From NCBI GenBank assembly GCA_002104895.1, contig MCFG01000316.1, forward strand, positions 19,954-83,953: DNA of 64,000 nt, in the 5' to 3' direction. The stretch's first letter is position 1. Each line of letters opens with the position of its first letter. Made by a program: the position numbers and the translations under genes. Origin of the DNA: Anaeromyces robustus (Eukaryota > Neocallimastigomycota > Neocallimastigomycetes > Neocallimastigales > Neocallimastigaceae). Shown here piece after piece: positions 1-14,051 of the stretch. The notes beneath the pieces were generated by a model, which saw nothing but the letters and a program-made list of their open reading frames with translations, ran no database searches and was not told the origin of the DNA.

Positions 1-194
1 ACTAACTATTGAAAAAATATCTCTAATATCTTTATTAAGTTCTCTCTATAATTACTAGTTAGATTTTAAATAATTTTATTTTATAGAAAAATAAATGTAT
101 TTTAATAATTAATTTATGTGTATACATCACGTGAGTAATTTAGTCTTTACAAATATAAAAATAGAATCATTGAGTTAATACTTATTTTTTCACA
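1..194 (-). mobile_element. LTR fragment of the copia element at 49-55 kb
   Basis: This stretch matches about 49217-49408, the 3' LTR of the minus-strand copia element, almost throughout: both share the ACTAACTATTGAA start, the TTATAGAAAAATAAATG block and the TTCACA end. Here the match stops at CACA (194) and unrelated sequence follows, as expected for a solo LTR. The other end is cut by the window edge. The orientation is the same as the 49 kb copy. Confidence 0.8.
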
Positions 195-239
195 GACAAA
201 ACCATTTGATATTCAATTTTTATAAAAAAAAAACTAATT

Positions 240-760
240 ATAAAAATTTAAAGGGATTAGATCATTGAAAAAATTTTATATCAACTTAAATTAACCCTTG
301 ATAAATTTATAAAAATAAAACAAAAAAGAAAAAAAAAAAAATAACGATAACTTCTCAAATATTAAAGGATTTCCCTCTGTTTCATTTTTATTTTATGCTC
401 ATTGGCAAGCTTTGTTCAAGTACTATAATATTATCTCAAAATTTCAGCTCATTTGGATAACTAGTTCCGGAGATATTGGATTTTAAAGAATTTTAAATAT
501 ATAAATTATAATTTAATTATTTTTAGAAGTATAGACAAAATTTTTATATCAATTATTGTATATTTAATCATAATAATATAGAATTAAGAATCAATAATAT
601 TTTTAAAAATAATTTTATCTATAATGATTATAATAGTTTTAGATAAGTTAATAGATTATATAATTATTAATATATTCTAAAGAATTCCTTAGAATTCTAA
701 AAATTTCTAAAAATCTACAATCCTTTTAAGATCATTAAAAATAAGAATAATAAATAAAAT
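240..760 (+). repeat. Degenerate LTR-A copy
   Basis: An old, diverged relative of the LTR-A repeats at 44779-46118 and 55041-56310, in the same orientation. The best-preserved block (about 350-480) carries AACGATAACTT, TTATGCTCATTGG, a CAAG...ACTA segment and GAGATATTGGA in the same order. The borders are approximate because the AT-rich flanks align poorly. Confidence 0.65.
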
Positions 761-3669
761 AGAAAATTAAAAAAGAATATTATATTATTTTTACTGTTTC
801 CAAATATTAATAAAAAATTATATAGAAATAATATTTATTCCTCTAAAAATTCGACACTATATGAAAAGAGAATTCCATTCATTTATTTTGAAATAAAAAA
901 ATATATTATTTATTTAACCACATATCATTCATTCATTTATTTATATAGATAATTTATTTAGTTATTTATTTAATAATATAATAAATATTTACTTAGTTAC
1001 ATTAACACTTTATTAAAATAATAATTAATTTATCCATCAACTTATGATAGTATAATTTATTAAATTTATAATTAACCATTCATTTACATACATATAATAA
1101 TTTATTTATAATATTAAGTACCATTCATTTAATTATAATTTATTTAAATATTAATAATATTAATTTATATTAGATAAAATTTTGGAATTTAGTATTAGTT
1201 CATTATTATGATTGTTTTTTTTTTTTTTTTTTTTGCAATATACTATTATATATAATATATATATATATAATAATAATACTTCAACATTTAATATTTTTTT
1301 CTTTTTGTGTTTTTATTAACAAAAAAAAAAATTAAAATTTCATTAATATTAAATACACAAGTTGGTGTTAACTTCAACACCAACTCGTGTATTTAATATA
1401 ATAATTTAGTGTTATAACTTTAAATATTTTATTGCTAGATTGATACCTGCCCATAAACAAAAGATATAAAATTATATATCTAGTAAGAATATTTTTTTAT
1501 TATTATTATTTTTTTTGCATATTTTAATTTTTTAAATAATTTACTATTATTTCTCTTAATATTTCTATAATAAATATTTACAATGTAAATATAAATTAAT
1601 ATATTTTAACTCATTTATTCCTACAGATAGGTTTAAATATATAATATTAAAATTAAAGGAGTGACATAACTTAAAAATAGTACCATCTTAAAAAATTATA
1701 TAAATGATTTTATATGAATATTCACTATTGTTAAGTAAATAATTTATTTATTTTTTATTTATTTAATTATTTATCTTCATACAGATTTATTTATTTATTT
1801 ATTTGTTTATTTATTAATAAAATATATATATATATATTAAAATTCTATTATTAATTAATGTGAAAAAATGTTTTTAATATAAAAATAAATAAATAAAGTT
1901 TTTTTTTTTTTTTTTTGTTTTATTTAAAAAAATTCTCTTAATATATTGAAATTTAATTTATTATAATATATTAGTGTAATATATTAAATATTTATTTTTT
2001 CATCCTTAAAATAAAAAAGAATATCCCATAAAATTATAATATTTGTATTATATCAAATTTTAATTTATTAATAAATTAAATAACAAATAATATAAATATA
2101 TTTCTATAGTATTATATAATATTGTATATATTGAATACATATAAAAGTTTATTAATTATTAATTATTAATGATAATTACCTGATAATACCTATATAAAAA
2201 TTAATATATTATTTATTTATTTTATTTATTATTCATTTATTATTCATTTTATTATTTATCCTTAAAAAAAAATAATCTTTAAATAATAAATTTTTTTTTT
2301 TTTAAAAATAAATAATAATATTAAATAATATTAAATAATATTTAATATCATAATTTTTTTATTTCTTTTTTAACTTGTTATTAATAATCATAAATTTTTT
2401 ATCATAAATTTTTTATTTTGTTTTATATTTATGAGCATTGTTTTTTTTTCATAAATTTTTTATTTTTTATAATTAATTGTTTTTTGTGATAAAAAAGTAT
2501 AATTATTATATTTATTTTTTTTTAATTATTTATATTAAAGAATAAAATTTAAAAAAAATTTTTTAAAGTTTTTTATTTATTATTTATTGTCAATATTTAT
2601 ATTGCCTTTGATTTTTTTTTTCTTTTTTTTTTTTTAAAAAAAAAAAAATTAATAATAAATATATACATACATAGTTATTTTTTTTTTATTTCAAATAAAT
2701 AAACAAAAAAGGTTGATAATAAATTTGAAAAAATTGATAATTATGAATATATATATTTGAAAAATATTACACGTTCTCATTACAAATTATTTTACAATAG
2801 AAAAATAATAATGAAATATTAAATATTTATTCAAATTAAAGATTTATTAATAAAATAGAATATTTATTTATTTAAAAGAAAGAAAGAAAGAAAAAATTTC
2901 TATAAAATTAGAAATATAAAATTCATTATAAAATTACAAAATTACAAGACTTTTATTATTATCCAATTATTTTAATCAAATAATCAATTTAATATCTTTC
3001 AATATTAATAGTTTATAATAATTTTCACAAATTACAAATTAGAAGTAAAAGTTAAATTTAAAATTTATTAATTTTTTTTTCTGGATATAATAAATAAATC
3101 TCTTTTTTAATATAAATTAGGTATATATATATTATAACATATTTTTTATAATTATTAAAAATAATTTATAATAAATATTTTTAAATTCAAGTATTTCTAA
3201 ATATATTATATATATATTTTTAATATATATAGGTTGTTCTACTTCTATTGATAATAAATATTTAATTATTCATAATAATTGGAATTCAATTATATATATA
3301 TTTTTTATTTTTTAATTACATAATATTTTATAAATTGCATATATTTCAACATATCTCATATTTTTTTGGAAATATTTTTTAATCAATAAAAATACATCAA
3401 ATTTAATAATATTTATATATTTTATATATTTTATTTTGAATCAAAATAATATAAATATAATAATAATAATAATTGGAAAGTTTAAAGAAAAGAAGATAAA
3501 TAAAGAAGAAAAGAAAATACTTAGATTTCATTATAATAAATATTTTCATTATTCAAACTCCAGAATAATAAATAACGATTATAATAATACAATAAAAAAT
3601 ATAGTAGAATAAATAAATCTTCAAATTTAATATAATAATAATAATAGTAATAAATAATAATAATTAAAA
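761..3669. other. AT-rich desert, no gene seen
   Basis: Almost pure A+T with poly-T and poly-A runs and short ATTT and AT microsatellites. A short inverted pair near 1350-1395 (ACACAAGTTGGTGTTAA against TTCAACACCAACTCGTGT) could form a hairpin. No open frame with gene-like codon use is visible. Confidence 0.6.
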
Positions 3670-4031
3670 ATGGCTGTAATAATTAGTATGCCAAAATTTG
3701 ATATACAGGAATATAAATATTCTCAACTTAATAATGAAAAAGAATATTTTTGGGATAGACAAGTATGTATTCTATTTCCACAACTCAATTTTTGTGTTCT
3801 TGCAAAAGTAAGTAATTCTGATATAAAAATAATATTTTTAATTAATATACATATTATTATCAAATTATGATATCAATAATAATAGTTAACACAATATTTA
3901 TACTAATGGTTAACTAATATATTTTGATTAAATATTTTTTTATATATTAATGTTATTAATAATAGACAATCATATTTGTTGTAATACTTCTTTGGCTCTT
4001 TGCTGTACTTTACATTGTTTTGTGTACATAA
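3670..4031 (+). CDS. Small two-exon protein with C-terminal membrane anchor
   Basis: Exon 1 is 3670-3807, the intron 3808-3965 (donor GTAAGT, acceptor AATAG, branch-like TTAACTAAT at about 3908) and exon 2 3966-4031 ending in TAA. The intron falls between codons. Exon 1 encodes 46 residues starting MAVIISMPKFDIQEYK, with several Tyr and Trp. Exon 2 adds 21 residues that are almost all hydrophobic (TIIFVVILLWLFAVLYIVLC), a single membrane span at the extreme C-terminus with only one residue after it. This layout is that of a tail-anchored or small integral membrane protein; I do not recognise the family. Reading through the intron instead gives a 66-residue frame without the clean membrane segment, so the spliced form is preferred. 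No gene neighbours lie within 6 kb. The function is unknown. Confidence 0.6.
3808..3965 (+). other. Intron of the small membrane protein gene
   Basis: This 158-bp intron has a GTAAGT donor, a TTAACTAAT branch-like site and a TAATAG acceptor. It is even more AT-rich than the exons. Confidence 0.6.
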
Positions 4032-5573
4032 ATGATTTTAATTTTTTTTTATTAGTTTTTTTTTTTTTAATTATTATTTTAAAATAAAAAACAAAAACAA
4101 AAACAAAAACAAAAACAAAAACAAACAAACAATTATTATTATTTTTTTTTTTTACAAAAAGATATGCATATTTTAAATAAGCAGTAGCAATATAATTTGT
4201 TATGTATTTTATATATCAATTCTATTATATTTTCAACACATTTTTACTTAATATGTAAAAGCAAAATCATTAAAAATTAAATGGTTTAAAATATATAAGT
4301 TCAATAATTTTTTTTCTTTCATATTTATTTTTTAAAAATTAAAAGATAAAATAAAATTAGAAAAAAATAAAATAAAATAAAATAAATAAAATAAAATAAA
4401 ATAAAATAATAATAATAATAATAAAAAAGTAAAGTATTAAATATTTAATGAAATATAATTCATAAAGTAGATAAATAAATAAAAAAAAAACGATAAAAAT
4501 AGAATAATATAATATAAAATAGTAAAATAAAGCAAAACAAAACAAATAACAATAAAATAAAATAAGATAACAAAATAATTAAAAAATTAATTAATTTGTG
4601 TTAGAAAAAAAAAGAAAAAAATAAAATAAAATATTACAATAAAATATTTTCACAGTGGAATATTATTGTTACTAATTATTTTATATTGTCCTCAATATAT
4701 ATCATTAAGAAATAATAATAATAATAATTATTATTAATATAAATAAATCAATATATCATAATAAAAAAAAAAAAAAATACCTTTTTATATAATTGATTTA
4801 TTTTATAAAGATAATAATAATAATAATAATAAATAATCAAAAACATATTAGAATTAATGATAGAACATCATCATATTAATCATAGTCATAAAAAGGAAAT
4901 GTTTTTCATAAATACTAAATATTTTAGAGATAGATAATAAGATAATAATCATATATATTAGATCTAATTAATACAGAAAGGGAAAATTTATTAATACCTT
5001 TTTTTATTTATTATTTATTATTTTTATTTTTTTTTTATAATCATTAATTAAATAATTAATTAAAAGGAATATATATATATAAAAAAAAAACAATAAAAAA
5101 TCAATAAGAAAATAATACAGTTTATAAACACTTTTTTTTTTATATTATATATATTTTTTAATAAATTATTATAAATTAATAAATATATATAATTTTATTA
5201 TTATTATTGTATTTTCTCTTAATTTTACTTATAATCTTTTTATTATTAATATAATTATTATTTAGAATGAGGATAAAAAAAAGCGGATTTAATTGTAGAT
5301 TAAATAATTAAATAGGAGAATGTGGTTATTAATCATCCTATAGTAGATGATGATATATAATATACCTATCATTTTAACTTTTAATTTATATATTTAAATT
5401 TTTTTTTTTTTTATATAGATTATTCTAAAAAAAAGTATAAAATATTTATAATTCTTTTTTCTTAAACGAAATATATTTTTTTTTAGCATTATTAATTAAT
5501 ATTAATATTATTAAATGATTCTAATGGACCTTATTATTATACTAAAAACATTTGTAATTTATTTATTCCATAA

Positions 5574-5628
<55 letters not shown>

Positions 5629-8600
5629 ATATAAATTTAAATAAATAAAAAAATTTTTTTTATCATATGAAAATTTTATGTCAAAGAAATAATAAATGAA
5701 TTTTCTAATTTTTAACATTCAATAATAGAATACAAGAAAAAATTTAAAAATTAATGTTCTTTTTAAAGATTACTTTATTTTAAAAAATATATCATGATAA
5801 ATAATTTTTAACAAAAAAACTTTAATAATACAATTTATATTAAAAAGTTTTCTGATAATTTTTATTATAACTTCAATATATCATTATTATTCCAATAACT
5901 TTTTTTTTTTTTTTTTTTTTATTTTAATACATTTTATATTGTTTATTTAATTCGAATTAATTTGATGACAATTTAACCATTTGATCCTTATTTTTTGTTT
6001 TTACTAATTTTAATCTATCATAATTCTTTATCTATAGTATAATAAAGTATAATAAATTTGACCATATCTCATTTTTTGTTAATATATATAATATCTAAAT
6101 TCATATTTTTATTTATTTTACATTAATTTTACTCTCATAATAGTCTTAAAAAATTTTTTTTTCATAAAAAAAATAAAAAAAAAATTTGGTCAAAATAAAC
6201 AAGAAAATGAAGTATCTATTATTATTATCCTTTATATAAATTCTTTGAAATAAATAGTAAGAATTTAAATTTATATTTAATAAAAAGAAATGAAATATTA
6301 TCAAAAAAAATTTTTTTAAGGTATTACTTTGAAGGTAAAAAAAAAAAAAAAAAAGAAAGTTTGAAAAATAACATTTTCCAGTTATAGTGATTTAATTTAT
6401 GAAGTGTAGTGTTCCCATCAACTCAATAAATATTAATTTCCTTTCTTAATTTCATTAATAAATTTTTTTATTAAACAAATTACATCTTTAACTGCCATAT
6501 TCCTTTCGAATTTCTTTACTTACATAAATATCAAAATGGGATGAAATATCAATTTAATTCATTTTCTGTAAATTCCTAACTATCATTAATATATAGATTA
6601 AAAGTAATGAATATTTATTTATGGGAATTTTTTCTTGGTATTTATAGATTTCGCTCATATTCTTTCTATCATTAGTAACTTTTAAACCGTCAAATAAATT
6701 TTTAAATAATTTTTATCAAAACTAATCTTTTTATTATTTCAAATTAAATGAAGTTTTATACATATATTTAATTTACAATTATATTTTTCTTATATATCTG
6801 TATAACTTTGTTATATGTTTTAAATATTTATTTATTTTCCTTTTAATTAATTAATTAATTAATTAGGTTATCGTGTTCTTTTTTTTTTTTTTTTTTTTTT
6901 TTTTCAATATTATCTTTATTTTGTTGTTTTTGAAAACTTTCCTTAATAGTTTTTATTAAAAAAAAAAATTACCGTTTTATATGCCGTTTTTTTATATAAT
7001 TAATGGATTTATATTTAAGTATATCTAATAACATATATTATTTTATATTAATTATCATATATTATTATAATATAATATATGTAGGAACATATATTGAAGT
7101 TAACTTGTATATTGAAACAATAAATAAAATTTTTTAAAAAAAAATTTTTTTTTAAAAGATTGCTTGTTTATTATCAATAATATTAATAAAGTAGAATGAA
7201 ATAATAAATAAATATATTTCAATATAAATCGAATAAATATTATAATTTTATATTATTTAATTTACTATTTAATAAAAATTTTTTTTTTTTTAAAATAATG
7301 GCTGGTCCATTTTTAAATAATAATAAAAAAAACAAGAAATATTTTATATTATTTTTTTAACACTAATAAAGAACGAAAGAAAAAAATTATTAAAATAAAA
7401 GCATCATTTTATAATAATAATAAACTAATAATTAATAAATTAGTAATTAATTAATTAATGGTTATTTTTTATAATTAAATTTAATCAGTATATTTGACAT
7501 TTTGTTATAATAAATATATTTTACTTTTTCTTTATTAATAAAATAACAAAAAAAGATATCACTAATATAAAACAAAAAATGAATATTATAAAACATGAAA
7601 TAAAAATGATATTTTTTTTTAACTAAAAAAATTAAAAAAGATTAAATCATCATTGTAATTTTATAACGTAATGTCATATTATTTTTATTATCTTTTTATT
7701 AATTTCATTTTAAAATCATTTATCTTTTTAATTATTTAAAAAAAAATATTTAATTTACACACTTAAAAAAATTTATTATTATTATTATTAAAAAAAAGAT
7801 AAATAATATTTTAAATATATATATATATTCCCCAATTTACCGAAGAAATTAATATATATTATTAAATTTTAAATAATTATATTATTATTATTTATATTAT
7901 TATTAGTGAATCAATATTAATTATTATTATCTTTTATTAATAAATATTACTTTTCCTGTTAGTCATTCTGTTATATGTATTACAAATACATTACATCTTT
8001 AAAATTGTTGTATAAATCCTTCTAAATTAAGAAATATTAAATATTAACAAATCAAATTTAAATGAATGCCGATTTTTTTAAAAAGATGTTTCTATTAAAA
8101 TTTTTAAAAAAATTTTTATAATATATTACATTATATTATACATATATTAATTTAATATATCCTTTTAAAATTACTTGTTTACTTTTATTACTAATTTATA
8201 CTATTGGTTACACCAATTAGGAATATTCATATATTATTTAATATTAATATGATACTTGAATACATAGAATAACTTTATCATATTACACAATTATACTATT
8301 TATATTAAATTTTATAAAGTTAAAAATGTATATCATATATAAAAATTCCATATTAATATATATTAATATATATATTATATAATAAACATAATTTTTATAA
8401 CAAAAAAAAAATTTTTTTTTAAAAATTTTTGACTTTTCTACTATCTGTAACAATAATAAATATAAAATGAAGTAATGTAATAATTAATACAAAAAAAAAA
8501 AGTGTAAAAATCTTCATATTCATATTAGTGTTGAATATAGAAACAGTAATAAATGATTTTGGAATTTATAAAATATATTTACAAATTTCAAATAAATTAT

Positions 8601-10118
8601 TTGTATTTCGTTTTTTCTGTTAAGATTATATAATAAATTACTTAAAAGTTTATTATAATTTTTATATATAATTTTTTAAGTAAATACATAAAAATACTTT
8701 ATTATGTTAATTTTTTATATCATATATGGATTTATCTAATATTTTATTTTTTACTAATTATTTATTATTTATTCATTTATTTATGCTTAATTATTTATAT
8801 ATTAATATATTGATTAATCTATTATATATAAATATCATATATAATAATCTTATAAAATATATTTATTTATTTTTTTTTTTTGATATTTTTTCCTTTATTA
8901 TATTTTGAACGTATCAATTTTAATTGATAAGCGTACAAAAACAATTTTTTTTTTTTATTACTTCTTTTTTTCTTAATTTCTTTTATGTTAATTAATTTAA
9001 ATATACTTTATTATATAGGATATAATTTTAATATATTTTGTATTATATATATTCCAACATATTCTTATATTAAATTTATATTAATATAATATATATAAAA
9101 AATTTATATAAAAAAAGAAAATCTCTGAACTTTAATAAACATTAAAAAGCAAGCCATAAAATTATTACAAATTAATTTCATTATTATGAGAAAAATTTAT
9201 TATAATTATGTATTATATAATTAATAAGCCTCATTTTATATTGTAAATAAATGTATTAATTTATAACAACAAATGGCGTAATAGCAAATACTTATTATAA
9301 AATTTACTATTTATATATTGTGTTTTATTTAATAATATATACTAAATGATTATAATAATATAAATTTCATATAAATATAATATATATCTATATATATTAA
9401 TATATATTAATTTTTCTTTATTTTATCTATTGTTACGTAGTTGAAAAAACATAAATATTATTGGACATGCTAATAAATAATAAATAGTATAATATAATAG
9501 AAAAAAAGAATAATAGGAAAAATATAATAATATATTAAATACTTATTAAAAAATATATTAAAAAATTTAAATTTAAATCATATATAAAGTAATACTTTTT
9601 CTTGATAAAATAAAAATTAAAAAATAAAAAATAAAAAATAAAAAATAAAAAAAAAAAAAAAAAATAAAAAATAAAAAATAATAATAGATTATATTAAATA
9701 AAGGAAAGACAATAAAATCGAAAGAAAAAAAATGAACTAATATAAATTATAAATAAAGAAGTGTTATTATTTAAATTAAAAGAAGCATATAAAAAAAACA
9801 TTTATTTATTAATTTATTCATGTATAAAAAAAACAATCATAATATTTTAATTTAAGAAATAAATTAAATTAAATTAGTGTTATTTATTGAACAATAATAA
9901 AAAAAAATAAAATATAAATTTTGAACATATATTTGTATATATTAAAACTTTTTTTTTAATAATTAAACATTATAATATTTATAAAAATATTTCATTAAAT
10001 AAGTAATAGGAGTTAAAAAATAATTTATATTATTTTTTTTTTCTTTCGGATAACAAACAAATAAAAAATACAAAAACAAAAACAAAATATTATACATTTA
10101 GTAATAAAAATATTAGAA
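4032..10118. other. 6 kb AT-rich desert
   Basis: No supported gene. Contents are low complexity: (AAAAC)n near 4090-4130, (AAAAT)n near 4365-4405, AAT runs, an (AAAT)n tract at about 5572-5632, and long poly-T and poly-A runs (for example about 5901-5922 and 6876-6904). Open frames here are Leu/Ile/Tyr/Phe-only readings of A+T sequence. Confidence 0.6.
5572..5632. repeat. (AAAT)n microsatellite
   Basis: About 15 uninterrupted tetranucleotide units, the same unit as the much longer tract at 57958-58140. Confidence 0.9.
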
Positions 10119-11158
10119 ATGTTATATTTATATATTATATTTATTTTATCATTCTTTGAAATGATATCATCAACACCTTTAAATGCTGAGTATTTTGGCA
10201 CTTTTAAATATACCAATTATACCATAGATGATATAAAAAACTTAAAAGTGTAAGTTTAAATATAAATAATAGATAAAAAAAAAATATTAATATATATATA
10301 TTTTTAAATTTATTTTTTTTTTTTTCTTTTTAAAAAAGTATTTTTTAAAAAACTAGGACTAAATAAACTTTTACAAAATAATTGATTTGATATATTTTAT
10401 TTATATATAATTAAATATTTAACAGTAAGACATGTAAAACAGATTCTGACTGTCCAGAGTTAAGTAACGGCTGTGAATTATATACACGTTGGGATGGTAT
10501 AGAAGATAAAGAATATCACCTTTGTGACATGACTTATATGTGTCACGAAAATTCAACTTGTTTACTTCTTCATAATACTTCAACGTATTATATTAATATT
10601 CAAGAAATAGAATATGGTATTACATTTATTAATAATAATACTCTTGAACATAAAGAAGTTCAGAATAATGACAAAATAATTCTTCATTCATGTGACAAAA
10701 GTATGTATAAGCATAATTTATGTAAAACAGATACTTGTTTAAATTCATCCAATTGTTATTCCAATCTCTGTTATCATGATACGTGTATAAGAAATAAAGA
10801 TTATCCATCATATATATGTAGAATTGATTGGTCAGAGGAAAAAGGAGAGCCTATTATGAGTTGTAAATATGCAAATGGTGAAAAATGTTCAATTAGTAGT
10901 GACTGTGATCAATTTAATGTATGTGATGATCTTTACGAAGTATGTACATATCCAATGATTGCTGAAAGTCATCATAAAAATAAATTCCCAGATTATGTAT
11001 TCTTTTTTGGAGTTTCTATGACAGTAATTATCGTAATAGCCTTAGTTGTTTTAAGTTCTTTATTTGTTATGTCATGCATTTATGTTGCTATAGATGAATT
11101 GAAAAATATTTTATTCAATATAACAGACGATTATAGACAATTAGAAAGTACTAATTAA
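10119..11158 (+). CDS. Cys-rich secreted-type single-pass membrane protein
   Basis: Two exons, 10119-10249 and 10426-11158, encode 287 residues. The donor is GTAAGT, the acceptor AACAG, and the intron splits one codon after its second base. The ATG at 10119 opens a hydrophobic leader (MLYLYIIFILSFFEMISS) ending near STPLNA, a good signal peptide; starting inside exon 2 would lose it. The ectodomain has many Cys in short-spaced patterns (TCKTDSDCP, GEKCSISSDCDQFNVC) and several N-x-S/T sites. Near residues 240-272 lies one membrane span (YVFFFGVSMTVIIVIALVVL), then a tail of about 20 residues. The topology is type I: Cys-rich outside, short tail inside. The repeated C-x4-7-C-x-x-C spacing recalls small disulfide modules of fungal and protist surface proteins, but I cannot name the family. 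A surface or secretory-pathway role is inferred. Confidence 0.75.
10250..10425 (+). other. Intron of the Cys-rich membrane protein gene
   Basis: This 176-bp intron has a GTAAGT donor and a TTTAACAG acceptor with poly-T upstream. Removing it joins the signal-peptide exon in frame to the Cys-rich exon. Confidence 0.7.
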
Positions 11159-12681
11159 TCCTAAAATTTTCCAGAATAATAAAATTATTATAATACAAAT
11201 AAAGAAAAATAAGATAAATAAAAATAAAAAATAATAAATAAATAATTAAATAATAATAATAATAATAATAAAGAAAAGAAAAAAAAAATAAATCTAAATT
11301 AAAAAAATGAATAAATAAAACAAAAATAAAATCAGTCATTCAAATTAATGCAAATTTAATATAATATCTATACCATTACCTATTAAAATATCTAATTAAA
11401 TAATGCATCAATTTTTTAAATAATTTATACAACTTAAATATTTATATATTATAACTGAAAAGTAATTCGAGTTGAAGAATTAATATTAATAATAACTATA
11501 AAATTATTTCATACATTATCTTAATTCTATTTAAAATAAAAATAATTTATTACCACCATTACATAAATTAGATGCAAAGATCTAGTATTTTTTTTTTTTT
11601 AAAAAAAAAAAAGTAATAAGAAAAAAGAAAAGAAATGAAAATAATAAAATAAAATAATTATTTTTTTTTTCCTTTTTGACCTCATAATTTTTAAATAAAT
11701 AAATAAATAAAATTAATAAGTTTTGAAATATAAATTTATTTAAATGCTCAATTGACAATTTTCATTTTATATTAATATATATATATATATTTTTTCTTTT
11801 TTTCTACAAAATTCATGTAAATTTTTATTTTTATAATATTTTTAAAAGTATTAGTAAAATTTTAATATTATAGAAAAATGCATATTGTATATATACATAT
11901 CCTTAATAACTTGATAATTTTTTTCTTTTCTTTTTCTTTTTTCTTCTTTTTTTTTTTTATAATTGTATATATAAAATTAATTTTATCTTTTTTATTTTAT
12001 TTTAATATTTATAGAAATTAATAAATAGAAATATATGATAAACAATTATTATTCAAATATCATTCAATATATTTTTCTTTTCTTTATCTTTTTCTTTCTA
12101 TCTTTTTTTTTTTTTTTTATTTTTTATTTTTTTATAACCGTATATATAAATTAATTTTTACCTTCTTTTTTTTCTTTTTTGATTATTTTAAAAAAATAAA
12201 AAACTTGATTTCAAAAAATAAAATAAACCTATTTTTACTTTAGTTTTTTATCTTTCCTTTTTTTTTTTTTTTTTTGTTTTGTTTTGTTTACTTACTTATT
12301 TGTTTGCTTTTTTTCTTTTTTTTCTTTTTTTCTTTTTTTCCTTTTTTTCTTTTTTCTTTTTTTCTTTTTTAATAAGTATTTAATATATTATAATATTTTT
12401 CTTTTTTCTTTTTTTCTTTTTTTCCTTTTTTTTCTTTTTTTTTTTTTTTTTTTCTTTTTTTTTTTATTACAAATATAAAAATAGAACATTCTTATGTAAT
12501 AGTTTTTCCATTTAATTATTAATCTTAAAAAAAAAAACAATTAAAAAAACAATTTATTCTAGGAAAATACTTAAAAAAAAATAGATTAAATATTTATTAA
12601 TATAATATATTAATATTTATTTGTTTTTTTAACTATTTGATTAATAATGAAAAAAAAATTAAAAAATTGAAAAAAAATAAT
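11159..12681. repeat. AT-rich desert ending in a long polypyrimidine tract
   Basis: There is no gene. From about 11920 to 12475 the plus strand is dominated by T and C, with CTTTTTT units repeated many times and densest at 12250-12470. This makes a strongly strand-asymmetric tract just 3' of the minus-strand tRNA gene. Confidence 0.7.
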
Positions 12682-12763
12682 CGACGGCTGCAGGGTTTGA
12701 ACCTGCGCAGGCAGAGCCTATTAGATTTCAAGTCTAACTCCTTAACCACTCGGACAAACCGTC
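12682..12763 (-). tRNA. tRNA-Ser (anticodon UGA)
   Basis: Read on the minus strand it begins GACGGTT and ends AGCCGTC plus discriminator G, giving a seven-base acceptor stem with one G-U pair. The D-arm has TGTCCGAGTGGTTAAGG (A box) and the anticodon arm is TTAGA-CTTGAAA-TCTAA with anticodon TGA. A long variable arm typical of class II tRNAs follows, and the T-arm is GCAGG-TTCAAAC-CCTGC (B box). The total is 82 nt with no intron, and a T-rich stretch lies just downstream on the minus strand. All features fit a functional serine tRNA. Confidence 0.95.
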
Positions 12764-12830
12764 TTCTTGGTTGGAATTTTGCTACGAGCCTCATAGAAAT
12801 ATAGCTTTAAAGTAGATTATGATAATTATA

Positions 12831-13423
12831 TGTAAAGATTTGGAGTGACCACTAGGTTATTGTAGGAAATTAATAATAAATAATAATATAATATATTAAA
12901 TTATTTATAACACTATTGATTATTCACTTAATTAATTAGTAGATTCATTTATATAATATATATTTGTTCATTTATTTATGGTTGATATTTATATTTTATT
13001 TATTATTAATTGATTGTTAATATCGACTCAAAGAGTCAAATAAAATAAAATACATGAATTTATATATTCAAAAATCTATTCTAAATTATTACATGATTGG
13101 GCAAATTATTTAAAATAAGAATTATATAATTATTTAATTATTATTTTAATTAAATAAATATAATATTAAGAACTAGATAAATTATTATATTAATTAAGTG
13201 AATAATAAATTAATATTTAAATAAATTTATTTCAATGAATACATATTATTAATTTAAGTAAATTATTATCTAATAATTGAGTGAATATATTTATTATTAA
13301 TTAAATAAATAATATTATTCCGAAAGGTAAAGAGTAAGGTTCGAACCAGAGACAACCAACATAATAATAGAAGCAGGTAGAACTGAGCCTAATTAGTAGC
13401 CATAATGGATCCATATCATTACA
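12831..13423 (-). mobile_element. Old solo tL1 LTR with tRNA-like head
   Basis: A diverged copy of the 585-bp tL1 elements at 18019-18603 and 53716-54300, in reverse orientation. On the minus strand it begins TGTAATGATATGG and ends with a decayed TCTTTACA. It is flanked by matching 5-bp duplications TTATA (12826-12830 and 13424-13428). The tRNA-like part is at the high-coordinate end, with a B box (GGTTCGAACCT on the minus strand) at 13337-13347. The element sits about 70 bp upstream of the tRNA-Ser gene. Confidence 0.8.
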
Positions 13424-14051
13424 TTATATACCTATGTAAATAAATATAAATTTACAATATTAATAATGTAAAATTGTATTATACACATATAATTAATTAT
13501 TATAATCAATCTACCAATAGTATTAAAGGAAATTAATATAGAATAAGACTATAAAATAATAAATTTTAATAAATAAAAATAAATTAGAGAGAGAAAAAAA
13601 AAAAAAAAAAATAATTAAGAAAATATAGAGAAATAAATATTTAAATAGTTATCAAATAGTGAATAATTATATAAAATTTTAAATATATTACTAAGGTAAT
13701 TAAGCTAAATATTAGGAATATATTAAGAAAATAATATTTATCTTAGAGAATTACCTTAATAATAATAGTAATAATAATAATAATTAGAACTTAATATTAA
13801 ACTTATTATAAGAATACAAACATTGTAAAAGATAATTATTATTAGTGTAGAAAGACTAATAATTAAATAAAATAAATAAACATTACGACTTTAAAACATA
13901 AATTCATTTTAGTTATTGTTTATAAAATAATAACGTGTTTAAGTATATTTTTTATAAATCTTTATACTAGAATATATTATTTTATATTTAACAACTTGTA
14001 GTTTCCCTAAATAAATAAAAATTGATACTATTTGAAAAAGTTGTATCAATT

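Noticed and set aside
12284-12478. 64-codon plus-strand frame rich in Phe and Leu
   Set aside because: It is a reading of the CTTTTTT polypyrimidine tract, with no motif, start context or normal composition.
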